A DNA stretch of 64,000 nucleotides, taken from NCBI GenBank assembly GCA_014904845.1, contig MU119304.1:1-64000 (forward strand), in the 5' to 3' direction. This stretch comes from Acephala macrosclerotiorum (Eukaryota; Ascomycota; Leotiomycetes; Helotiales; Mollisiaceae). The position numbers and the translations under genes are program-made. Within the stretch, counting starts at the first letter, position 1. Each line of letters begins with the position of its first letter. The notes under the pieces were generated by a model. It worked only from the letters and a program-made list of their open reading frames with translations. It was not told where the DNA came from and ran no database searches. This document shows, piece by piece, positions 35,620 through 46,758 of this stretch.

Positions 35620-38600
35620 CAGTGTTCTCGATGGGTGGGTAAATTAATGGGCACGCCTAGGCTTACCTAGCCCATTACTCAACCTAGCCTGATCTTTTAA
35701 GGATTATCTCGACTCGAGTGAATATAGACTTGACCTCGTTCAAGCCTAACTCAACCCATAAAGCCTGCCAAGACTTTTGGTGGTTTATAATAGGGGTAGC
35801 ACCCTTGGATCAAGGGGTCCATTCAGACTTAGTGGCACTATTTGTTGACCTGGAAACCTACCAAAGTTTGGACTTTTGCCCACATTTCAGGCTTTAGACT
35901 TTCTCTTTTTGTTTCTTATCATTCTAGTCAATATGTCGGATTCAAAGCTGTCTAAACCTTTAGAGAGTCGCCAAACGTCCTTTACTCTTCTTTCTGATGT
36001 CGAAATCGAATCAACGACTATAACCAACGATCCAAAAGAAATACAATCTGTTTATCGATCTTCGAGCAACTCTCAAACACTCCAATTACTTTTTACCAAT
36101 CGTCTACAGCGTATTGTAACCAAGAAAAAGTCAGTTACTCAAGCTCGACTCTCCGTTTCAACTGTAAGTGCAACTTTTTTTGCAGTACTCGACTAATGTA
36201 CTATAGTATTCTGACTTCCAAGCATCACCCAGTTTCCACCGACCCGAACCTCCTCTTTCTCTTGCCTCAATTTCGAGTACTACAATCGATATAAACGTTA
36301 CACAAAGTACTCCTGCACTTATAAAACTAAAAAGAAGACATATTAGACTAATTACATCAAAATTTCTATTAATAGCTTTTGTAGAAAGTACTACCGATAA
36401 TACACAAGATTTACCGCAAAGTAATCAAAATAATTAATCAAAAAGAGTTATCGGTAGTACTTTTGCAGAGCCTACTACGGAGATCCTTTCTAAGAAAGCT
36501 CGAGCTATTCGTAGCTTCATATAGAAGCATAGCAAAAAGATTATACTTGAAGATAGCAAAGAGTACTAGCTCTATACTATATGTTTTATTCTCTGCTTCT
36601 AATAATATGAGCCAAAGCTAATATCTTTAAGTAACGCCGACAGCAAAGTGCTTATTACATACAACGCTAGTCATAGTTCTACGAATACTTGAAAACATTT
36701 TAAATCAAATCATAAACTAATTAATAAACATAATAACTCAAACCTAGAAAAGCCTGAAAAAGACTCTGTTTATTTACAAATCATTCATAGCAAGTCTCAA
36801 TTTAGTATTGAAGTCTTTCGATAAAAGCTTTTGCATTACATTACTATTTTACATTTGCTTTTTGCCATTGTAAAATATAATGAATTCAGAGATTTACTAT
36901 TATATTCTTTACTTTATCTTCGAAACAACGATGCTTTGTCTAAATTCGAAACTACTATCAAATTGTGAATAGTAGAATTATTCTTATTACAGTAAGCTTT
37001 TATTATTGCTTTTATACAAAGATTACGTTCAATAATTTATATATTTTTTGATTTGTAGACTTCATCTAATTATTACTGCATATTAGAGATTATTACTTAT
37101 TTCATTGATAAATAGTGGATCAATAGAATAGTCCTTCTCTCTCTGCGATTACTCAAAAGTACTTACTCTAGTTTTAATATCGAGAACATCTTTATTGAAG
37201 TCTTAAAAGCTTATTCTTTTTTCAAGCTCTTAAGTTTTTGTATTACCGATAATACTAGTAATAACGATATTTCAATAGTTACTATTGAAATTTGACTTTT
37301 TACTATAAGTATCAAATAAATAGTAGAATACTATCGTTTAAAATGTTTTGATCATATTATCAATCTTGTCTCAATTGCATTCATAGAGAATGAATTTATT
37401 AAGATAGCGAGACCTCGAAAAGTAAAAAAAGTAATCAATCTACTAAAAGTAAAAAAATCAAAGAAAGAGCGTTCTATCGATTGTATTACCAAGCTCTATA
37501 AAATCATGAAGTTTATTACAATACTAGAGCAACGGCAAAACGATTTCTTAAGCGAGAGTACTAAGTTGAATGTAGACTTGCTTCGACTTATCAAAGATAA
37601 TGATACTCAATAGTTTTCTATCTATTTAATGCTTGTAAAAATTGTAGTCTTAAAAGATTCTATTGATTTATATGTCTCAAAGAACATGGTTTCAAAGCGC
37701 CTTGAAAAAAAGAACTTGTCTAAATAAGTCATAACATTAAATGATTGACTCTATTGTAATGAGATCATTGCTTTTATAAGGCCCATGTATCTTCTACTCA
37801 AAAAACTAGAGTTCAAGAATACTAAAAGTTCGTTTAATCTCTTAATTACTTATTATGAGAATAGTTTGTTTCAAGAACTAATCGATATTTTTTAGTGTTA
37901 AGAGAATATATCCATGAAATATTATCGACTTATAATATTTTTTAAGCGCATTTCACAGAACGCTTGAAACAATTCGAATCTTATCATAAAATAAATAATA
38001 AGGATTTCTTTTATTGTTTACAATAGAAATCTATACTAGAAATCAATACTATAAATACTCAAAGGAAGTTTAATAAATACTGGACGCTTTTAGTCTTTTC
38101 AGTTTATTCTATAGTATTGATACTTTTACTGTAAATCAAATAGACTTACTTGGAGTCTGTTAGTACTGAAACACAGTTAGAGAAATACAAGAAGCTTGTA
38201 CAAGCTTTTTATGATAAGAATTACGCCAATTTGGATATTGGAGAGTTTATCGTTGAAATTTAAACTCTAACATTTTTTAATGTTTTTACAGTAAGTGCTT
38301 TCTATTCACGTGATATTACTTACTAATATCTTTAGAGCAAAAAGGACACTCTACTCTCAGAGCATATGAAAAGTCATAAGAAGCTTTAATCTCGATCTTT
38401 GCAAGATGAGTACACAAAATACTGTTTCTTAGATTTAGTTTAAGAGTATTAAACTGAACATTTAAATTGGTAGTGTCTTTATAAAACTAAATTTCCACGT
38501 TTAATTAGAATGGCTAAAGATATTTTCTCTATTCTTGGTATATCAGTTGAAATAGAGCGTTTGTTTTCAAGTGTGAAGCATATGCTAAGCTTTATTAGAA

Positions 38601-38936
38601 GTAATTTATTCCCTGATAGAATAGAGGCTGTAGAATGTGTGAGATCTTGAGTGAAAGCTGGATTGATATTGAACAATTACTTTGAGTATTTGTCTAGAAA
38701 GAATAAAAAGAATAAGCATTTCAAGTTAAATGACGTCAAATTTGTAGTTTATAGAAAGAAAAATTGATCAAATTTCAGTTTTTGAGCTATTTTACTATTG
38801 GACCGGTTTAATAACTTATTAATCTAGTGGGCATGAGCGTTTTTTAATGGGTTGGGCGTCTGTGCCCTGTTTTCTTAATGGGTTGAGTATAAGTTAAAAG
38901 TCTTGACCCACTCAAACCCACCCATCGAGAACACTG
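35620..38936 (+). mobile_element. hAT DNA transposon, 3.3 kb, with 8-bp target duplication
   Basis: The ends are a perfect 21-bp inverted repeat beginning CAGTGTTCTCGATGGGTGGG (35620 on plus; the complement ends at 38936). CAGTG termini are typical of hAT. An 8-bp direct repeat CCTCCCAT flanks it (35612-35619 and 38937-38944), the hAT hallmark. Inside, the plus strand keeps the start of an ORF at about 35933 (MSDSKLSKPLESRQ) and, at about 38495-38650, the C-terminal dimerisation motif FPRLIRMAKDIFSI...EIERLFSSVKHML. Between them many stops occur, so the transposase is dead. Only the TIRs look pristine. Confidence 0.9.
35933..38720 (+). pseudogene. hAT transposase remnant
   Basis: An N-terminal piece from ATG at 35933 (about 87 codons, Ser/Thr-rich) may be followed by a splice donor near 36161 (GTAAGTGC). 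The middle is AT-rich with frequent TAG/TAA. The C-terminal hAT dimerisation block survives at about 38495-38650 (K-F-P-R-L-I-R-M-A, then E-R-L-F-S-S), followed by TGA at about 38648. The stop density and AT bias match partial RIP. It lies inside the hAT element, opposite in strand to the ZIP gene it disrupted. Confidence 0.65.
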
Positions 38937-40414
38937 CCTCCCATCATCACAAACGTGAATGCCCATATCTTCCTCTTCTTGGTAATGAGATGCCAAGCTT
39001 TATCTAGCAAGAAGTATTCGGCTAAGAGATCTATTGTCGCTGCATATAGCAAAAGTCCAGATGATCTGCCAGAATTTCGTCAGCCAGTCTCATTGTAAAA
39101 TATATCGGAAAGGCTCACACTGCACCAAAAACTCCAACGATAATTAGTGCAAATGCACTTTGAGGATCGTAGCTATTCCTCACAATCAATCCGATAGCCT
39201 GTGCAATTGGCGCAGTCGTTCCAAATGCCACAACAAGAATCCAAGGTCTTGCGGCTCCCTTCAGGTACGGCACGGCTGCGATGCGAGAACTAAGACCAAG
39301 ACCTTCGAAGATTTGATGGAAGAGAATAACAATAAGTAGAATTATGAAGCCATCGGCGGTAATAGACACAGTCATACCCATAAAGACAGAGTGAAATAAG
39401 ATGCCACCCTTAAGAAGAGTGATATTGAGAGACATCTTTTTTGAATGTCGCTTCATCAATGAATGAATAGCTCTGCAGAGATTGCATTTTCATCAGAATC
39501 GGAGTATACTTGGGCTAACTCTAAGCGGGGAGCGTACGACATGATCACGGCTTTCATCTCCTCTCGTTGACGAATGCAGCGAGCGAAGAATACTTGGAAC
39601 CACGGTGGCATCTCGGACGGGAGACCGTAGAGATTGATGTCACTGGGGGTTATCGGACGTGAGTCGACTTCGTGGTCCCTGTTGGTCGTTAGAGACTACT
39701 TCCATGCTGCATGTGGGACCACTGACCTCGCGAATACAACATCTTTCTCACCTGGGTACACATCATCTTTCACACCGGATCGACCCGTATATCTTGGCGG
39801 AGCAGATATTCTTGGTGGTGCACCTGATCCAGAAAGCCCTTACCCAGTTGGGCCGCCGTGGAGTGACCACCAGTCTTTGACTTGAGAACTATTTCGATAA
39901 CGAAGAGGGAGAAGAGAGAAGCCATCATGATGACACCAGGCATTGCAGGGCATTGAAAAGTCAGAAGATCTAGAAGGCATAGGTCGTTCAAGCTCTGTAA
40001 GGCTGTCGGGATGAGCTAGACTACTATCAGCAGGCGATCAAGGAGTTTATCGGGTTCTCTTACACGGACGAAAGCGGTAGCGATCAAGACACCTGTACCA
40101 AAGTGCTTGCAAAAGAGAAATATCTTAGGTGGAATCTTTAGCCACCTGACTCTTTTGGCGACGGCAGGAAATCCAGCCCCTGTATGTACGTCAATAATGA
40201 TGCTGGATGGTATCAGAAACCAGGATTGTACCTCCAATGCTCATACGCAGGACGAGGACTGTTCGATCGTCAACTCATTTTATTTTGAATCAGTTCCTAG
40301 TCCGTATCGAAGTCGACTTACACAAAGTAGCCAAATGAAGTGGGAAGTCGTAATCATCCTGTTTAGGCCGCCACCTCCACATTGCGGCTTTATAGAACTC
40401 ATTTCCTCCGTCAT

Positions 40415-42700
40415 TATGAATTAAAAGTATGCCTGCACACTTCTCAGGAAAATAGACCAGGATAAGAAAGAAAATCAAAAGCAGAATAGCGCAGCCGAAA
40501 CTGGCAGACCAATTTCCGCAGATGCGGAGAACCATCGGCTCATATAACAATTTCTTACCCATCATCAAGTTTTCTAGAAAGGAGTATTTCCACTTCTGGG
40601 AAGCATGGATAAGCAGTCTCTAGTCGCAATGCGTTTGAAGAGCTTAATATCTTTGCCGGCCAGGAACAGGATGATCGTGCCAATGGAAGATTGGCATTGG
40701 ATAATCGTACGCGTCCTGGAAGATGGACACTGCCTTGTCTTCTCATTCGTCGTCGCCTAGTTCCAGCATAAATGAAGTCGACTAGAACCAGAACATCTCC
40801 CAAGGCTGTCTTGGGGGGTGTGGCCATCGAATACAGCGCTTGGTGCAGGACGTCGACAAAACGGGAACAGATGCTAATTGGAACATCTTACGAGCTGGAC
40901 GTCACTTACTGGACAGATCAAAATTCTTATCTCCCGCGGGTCGAAAGGTCTTGAACCACATCATCAGTAATATAAAATTGCTGTATGAATTGTGAGTAAG
41001 ACTTGAACACGCGGAGAACCCGTGACGCTTGGTTGTAGTCAAGAAAGCTTGGCTTGTCAAGCATCTCGGAAGGTCAACAATCGAAAGGCAAGCCCAAGAG
41101 TCGGCAGGGACTTGGCAATTTAGTTACTATAAGCATTTTGGAAGCATGGTATTCATGAGACACTCAAGGACTCGGGCCAAGCCGGCGTGTTCCGAGAAGC
41201 CGCACACATGAGAAGAAATCCGACGTACGCCTGGTCCCCACAGATGTAACTGTATTTTGACGACCGAGAACCTTGGGGCTCCGCACTTTGAGTCAGGTCG
41301 AGCATTTCGTCCCAGGTTGGTCCTTCCTTCTAAAGGCGATCCTAGGACTGGAAACATGGCGAAAGGGAAAGAATGATAATGGGGTGTCTTCGTTGCATTC
41401 TTCCAGTGCATTTATGTACGGGTCTTGAATATAGACATCTCTAGAATAATCGACCTTGTAAACCACGAAGAAAGATTATTTGTACAGACTCTTTCTAATC
41501 ACTTGAGGGAAAGAAAATGTCATCAGTCTATCTTGGAAATTACATGCCTCTTGATTAATTTGTCAAGATTTGTTGTTTTGTATGGAATAGAGGAGTAGAA
41601 GCCAAGGAGGATGACATCCAATTAATCGCTGTTTGTATGCGATTTCCTCCAGTGACAAATTCAGCTTGGCGTGTTCGTGAGTACACATCCAGAACGTTCC
41701 GAGTCAGGGATTGCTTGATATGTAGCAAACATGCGCCTAACCCCGTGATTCTATTCGGCTGGTGAGCATCAACAGGGCCGGAGCTCTCAGCCTTGAACTG
41801 CCATGTTTTATGCTTATCACAACTTCCTTGTTGCATGAAACTGCCGCTTTAGGTCAAGAAAACTCTCTTGCGATCTTTCTTGGCTTTAATGCTGTCGACG
41901 TTTCGTTTTACGACCTGCATTGTTTCGAGGCTGCGCACGGGGCCCCCTCAAAATCCCCAACGGAGGCTCGTCCAGATTAAAATCACTTGTAAATTTGCTA
42001 AAAATCTCGGATTCAACTTTTTAAAAATCGTGCAATTCCGCACAATTTATCCGGACTTTATACTACTCGATCTTAGTCCGAGTGCACGTCTAAATGAGGC
42101 ACTATAGGGGACAAAATGCGCAGCCTAATTGTTTCAGAGTGTATTTGTGTGTCCGGCTCTTGGCGACATGCGAATGACTTAAAGCGAGGCTCAATGCTGT
42201 GCCAAGGGATTTCCTCTGAGGAGTGAAAACTCGAAAAAACTTCCATCGCCATGACTCTTGGCAAAGTGATGTTATTGGCAGCGAGTCCCGGTTTCAAAGG
42301 AAGGCGGAACGTTCTTAATCATAATACGACCATCGAACTCTGTTGGAAGGGACATCTGTGTGATGATCCCGAAGGCGTGTTAGGAGGTATAAAGAATCTC
42401 TCATCTGTTTCCTGCTGAGCTGCGGTCTTGATATTCCCATCCAAACTTTCGCTTCGGCTGGTGAAAATTCTGGGTTCGCTCCATCGGCCATGCTTCAAGT
42501 TGTTATTACCTATGGAAAGCTCTTCAAATCAAATTCTTCGAGCCTCGACTAATACCATTTGCTGATATAGAGTCAAAGTGTGCCCGCATCGATACTGAAC
42601 TAGATGTTGGACACGCCACAACTCGCTACGATTGTACTTCTTCGACCCCTTCTTCGTCAGCGTCATCAAGCCGGTCTTCCAATGAACTTTAACCCAAGAT
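40415..42700. other. Intergenic between ZIP and CDF genes
   Basis: Shared upstream region of the divergent ZIP and CDF transporter genes. Minus-strand frames at 40430-40568 (with a hydrophobic stretch) and 40555-40827 could be extra N-terminal exons of the ZIP gene or chance; no motif was recognised. Nothing else with support down to 42.7 kb. Confidence 0.35.
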
Positions 42701-42707
42701 TCTCTTC

Positions 42708-44476
42708 TTGGAAAAGAATGATTCTGGCTCTTCAAATAATATCATTGGCGTGAGCTTGCAATTTGGAGAGACGTCAAATTACGAGTCTTCTCCGCCACCA
42801 ACACCTCAACATGGAGGTTTCCGGCAACCTGCCGTTCTCGAAGACGATATTGAGGATGATATGAACCCTAAGTCATTAAATATCAGGGATGGTTCGTCTT
42901 TCATTAGCCATAATTCTGATTTATTATATAGTTTGGAAGGGAATGAACGATCAACCGCTCCAAAAACGTCGCCAGATCGCTCGCCGCAAACAGCAGTCAA
43001 GCCACGATACAGCAGAGTCAAGAAGTACTACAACCGCCAGAATTTACTTCTCGATGCCTTTCTGGGAAGTGATGGCAAGCAACGACTCGAGATTAAGAAT
43101 ACTTTCCGAGATGCTGGACGAGCTAAACTCGCTATTCACGCAAGTTTTGGCTGCGACTTTTGTCTCATATTCATTTACCTTTACGCTTCTACATCCACTG
43201 GATCCTTATCATTGCAAGCAATCACCGGAGTTTCATTCGTAAGCATAACCCGTCACGTTCGAATGGATATAGTGAGTTTAATCGATGAGCAAACAAATCT
43301 GGTCAGCTCTGCTGTAATGCTTTACACTTATCAGCTTTCTTCTAAATCTAGTCTTCAAAAAACTCCTCTTGTGCGTCTGTTCAATCTCATTTGCCTTTGC
43401 GTAAGCTTATGCTTTGGACCGGTGCTCATTTATGCCTACTAAGCACGAAAACGAATCGAAGCAGTTGGCATCATTCTGTTCTGTAGTCTGACCTTTGCAA
43501 TTGCTTAGCAAATGGTCGTAAGTACAATGAATGACACCTTCATTTTCTATTACTAACGATGGCTTATAGGTCGACTTTTTCCGAACTCTCGCCGGAAATG
43601 TGAAGCAAGGGGGCTTTATGATTGTCCCTTCCGTGTTCGTAGCATTCGGCAGTATGTAATACTCTTAATGCCATTAGGGCGATACTCATCACGATGCTAA
43701 CTTCTTAGTCGTTCTAAAAATTTGTATCTTATTCTACTGCTTCCTCACTCGGCATCACCCCGGAGCAGGGATCTTCATAGTATGAGACACCTTGTTCCTG
43801 ATGTACGATCTCTAATTAGATCACTAGATAGAGCATAGGTATGATGCACTTGTAGCTTGCTTCGGATTCTGCATGTCTATCATGGGTACTGCACTCCGTC
43901 CTGTATAGTGGCTTGATCCACTTGGAGCTATTCTCATCTCTTTCCTGACTCTCTGTTCATGGATGACAGTTGCGTTCGAACACATGCAATATCTAGTCAG
44001 TAAGCCTGCCTCAGTAGCGTTCCTCAACAAGGTTATCTATATATCAGTCACACATGATATCAGAATCAGAAAGATCCAATCTGTGAGCCAGCCTTACGTA
44101 CAACAAGAGCTCTGCTGACGCTGATCTTGGGTCTTCGCACACCCTGCAGGCTACAGATTTTACGTTGATGTAACCATCATCATGTTGGAGACTGAACCTC
44201 TTAAGGTGATTTGAAATATAACCCAAGCACTGCAGACAAAACTGGAAGGTGGGTCATCGACTTCTTTTCATGTGACATTCAAATTACTGATACTGAACAG
44301 GAATGGAAGAAGTGGATAAATCAACGGTACATGTTGACTACGACGAATCGGATGGTATATTACCAGCATACAGTGATTGGTATAGGGTCGAGGACGAGCC
44401 TGAAGAAAAAGTCGTAAAGATAAATCAAGGTAGGCCAAGAAAGAGCTTGATGGAAATCTTTCATAGTCGGAAATAG
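42708..44476 (+). pseudogene. Cation diffusion facilitator (CDF) transporter, several nonsense codons
   Basis: Frame pieces follow fungal CDF (Zn/Mn efflux) proteins in order: a Pro/Ser-rich N-terminus (PPPTPQHGG), RVKKYYNRQNLLLDAFL, GRAKLAIHASFGCDFCLIFI (TM1), STGSLSLQAITG (TM2 start), SSAVMLYTYQLSSKSS, RKRIEAVGIILFCSLTFA (TM3), FFRTLAGNVKQGGFMIVP, LKICILFYCFLTRHHPG, WLDPLGAILISFLTLCSW (TM6), AFLNKVIYISVTHD and a C-terminal DYDESDGILPAYSDW. Introns with good borders are seen, for example GTAAGTAC...CTTATAG near 43516-43569. Lesions: TAG 43506-43508, TAG 43906-43908 (in place of the Trp before WLDPLG), TGA 44212-44214, a defective junction near 43370-43445, and no clear start ATG (the frame opens with TTG). 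CDF proteins move zinc or manganese out of the cytosol into organelles or the medium. Confidence 0.75.
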
Positions 44477-44726
44477 GCAAAGCTTTCGCAAATGACATCC
44501 AGGGTCCTTTCTTTGAGGTTTAAGAACAGGGAATTCTTTTTCCTGAGTTTGAAACAGAAAGTGTTAAGGCCATGAACTACACGATAAGCAATTAATCCGT
44601 CACCATCGGTGGTAGCATTTCCACACCTGCCCAAGCCCTAACTCCCTTCCACGCCCACTTCTCTCCGTCACTCGAAACAGCAACAGCAAACACTTCCCCA
44701 TGACTCCCACCATGGTCTTTCGCTGC

Positions 44727-45200
44727 TCAGTACCGTCCAAGCTGTCGAAAAGAGAGTAGCTGAATTAAGGCAACATGGTCATACTCTGACGTCAGATCTG
44801 CAGCTATCTGCCAGCGATAAGTTTTGATCTTAATTCCCGCGATTACCTCTTTCGCCCGTTTCCCGTCCGCTTTGACTGTAATCATTGTTGCAGAAGCTTC
44901 TTGGTACAGTTTTGAATCCCCAATTCCCACATGATGGACAAGCCATTCTACAAGTAGACCCTTCGGAGTGATCAATCCCAACTCACTATCCGCGCCCTCA
45001 TAAGAGTTGTATGGACCCAGGAGATCCCTCGTTGGCACCGAAGAGTCTCGTCTGATGTATGGTGTTGCTGGTGCCCAGGAAAATCCAGGAGCAGCTTCTA
45101 ACCTAGGCGCTGTGCTCATAAGATACGCTATGGCGATGTGGGATTTAATTTTGTATTTCCACATCTTTTCGGCAGAGTTGAAGACCATTGTACTACTCAA
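44727..45200 (-). CDS. Conserved-looking hypothetical protein, possible HET-associated C-terminal fragment
   Basis: A 157-codon frame on the minus strand: FSWAPATPYIRRDSS, YEGADSELGLITPKGLLVEWLVHH, later KIKTYRWQIAADLTSEYDHVALIQLL. The FSWAP.T and GL.TP.GL.VE pattern reminds me of the region downstream of HET domains in fungal incompatibility-type proteins, but no HET domain precedes it here. It may be the relic of a longer gene. The exact start is uncertain, as an internal Met at MSTAPRL is equally possible. Confidence 0.35.
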   Translation of the reverse strand: MSSTMVFNSAEKMWKYKIKSHIAIAYLMSTAPRLEAAPGFSWAPATPYIRRDSSVPTRDLLGPYNSYEGADSELGLITPKGLLVEWLVHHVGIGDSKLYQEASATMITVKADGKRAKEVIAGIKIKTYRWQIAADLTSEYDHVALIQLLSFRQLGRY

Positions 45201-46758
45201 TAAGCTCTAAATCACGATATCATCTCGTTTCTGTGTTGCGTGGTGACGGCTGAGAAGGTTACTAGCTTCTTCGATACTTTGGCGGGGAGGAAGAGCGCCG
45301 AAATGCATCAGTAGAGGTCGGGAGAAGATGTCGTGTTGTGAGTGACAAGATGGCAATATCGATCAATCCTTTTTGATGGACCTGCATTAAGGCCTCTCGC
45401 AAGGACAGAATTTTGTTGAACTTTGCGAGCAGATAGATGGAATGACTGCCTTTCATGGCTTCTAGTAGCGTTTAAGCTCCAACGTTCCAGTCGCATACAA
45501 AAAAGGTAGCGAGAACGGACTCGAGCAATTCAGTTGAAAGTTCAGCGATATCAATATTCATAATATCCCGGTCACAAACCAAGGTAATCTGGCTACCACA
45601 CAATCAATCCATCTCCGTTCACCGATAGGTTGATGCTTGTCGAGTGGCTCAGTCCCGAAAGCACGTGCTACGTAGCTCCTTTTCTGAATTTGGAGACAGT
45701 GTAATTCCTTGATTGGGCCGAGACTTAGTTGACCAGGTTTCTGAGAACAAACTCTTTCTGTACATGATAAGCGATGTTCTATAGCTGAGTAAAGGATCTC
45801 ACCAATGTTCAATCACGTGTGAAGTCAAATCTATTGCTGTCTGCTTTGCTTGACGTCATTAGTGCAATCCAGCCTTCAGAAGCGAAAGGCTTTTGTACAA
45901 TCCTTCTAAGAAAAAGTCAAGATTACTTCTCCAAGGAATTTTAACGGAGCTTAACCTGTACCAAATCACCAGCGCTTGGAGTAGTGTGTCACATACTCGG
46001 TGAGAATTGGTATGATCATTGTCGTATAGCTGAGACCATATCAAAGGAGCTGACCTTTTGATTATTCGATATCAATCTGCTTTACAGAGCCTCAGCAGGG
46101 CAAGCACTTGCGTGAAGTGTGTACCCCTTCTCCCACATCTCGGTAAAGCCCCTGGATGTCAAGCGAGAACCATTCTCGACTCGGAAGCTAATCTCAGCTA
46201 CATCAGGCAAACCCAACAAGCCACTCGCGCTTCATTGAAGGGCCGGGCTTCATCTTGCGAGTTAGGTAACGAGACGAAGATCATCTGTGCGGTATCAGCA
46301 ATGGAATACGTCTTACCATCTATACGCTCGGCATAGGCTTACCAGCTCTCCCATCCTCTTATGTTCATTATAATGACCAAGGAATCTCAATAACACTGTG
46401 CTAGTGTTTATGCACCGCTCGGTCCGAGACCTTCCTTCTGATGCATTCTCTAGATGAACTAGTCTTTGCGGCATCGGCATGGACACGATTAGCGCCGTTC
46501 AGAAGGTCGGCACTTAGCCCCCCCCCCACCGGACTTTCGTGGCTGGCAACTGGTGCTCTCATTATGATGTCAAGCTTCACGTGATTAAGAGCTGCAATTC
46601 ACCAATTCACGCCAGAAAGCATGCATTCGAAATTGCATAGATCTCAATCTCACAAAATATCATGGATGTTCCCGGATGTTCCATTGTTGACAGTGATTAC
46701 ATTAGATGTTTACAATGTATCTCCTCATGAACGTACAACAGCTATAACAGGGTTATTT
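45201..46758. other. Intergenic, nothing recognised
   Basis: Short overlapping frames without motifs. A C10 homopolymer lies near 46520. It separates the broken transporter pair from the broken regulator gene. Confidence 0.45.

Larger units (their letters stand above)
35531..40414 (-). pseudogene. ZIP-family zinc transporter gene, broken by hAT insertion and a frameshift
   Basis: Minus-strand exons read by frame continuity: 40414-40322, 40258-40232, 40179-40064, 40015-39774, 39678-39520, 39472-39119, 39065-38938 and, beyond a hAT element, about 35560-35531. Joined, they follow fungal ZIP permeases: PLHLATLFLVL, GAGFPAVAKRVRWLKIP, KHFGTGVLIATAFV (TM2), AMPGVIMMASLFSLFVIEI (TM3), the variable loop, LLKGGILFHSVFMGMTVSI (metal-site His in TM4), HQIFEGLGLSSRIAAVP (TM5 HxxxEG site), AFGTTAPIAQAIGLIVRN, then YAATIDLLAE and GMSAMGAFA at the C-terminus. 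Lesions: a one-base shift near 40350-40366 between QCGGGGLN and DDYDFPLHL; a hAT element exactly at the last splice donor; and the last acceptor reads GG instead of AG. Family role: plasma-membrane zinc uptake. Confidence 0.8.
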
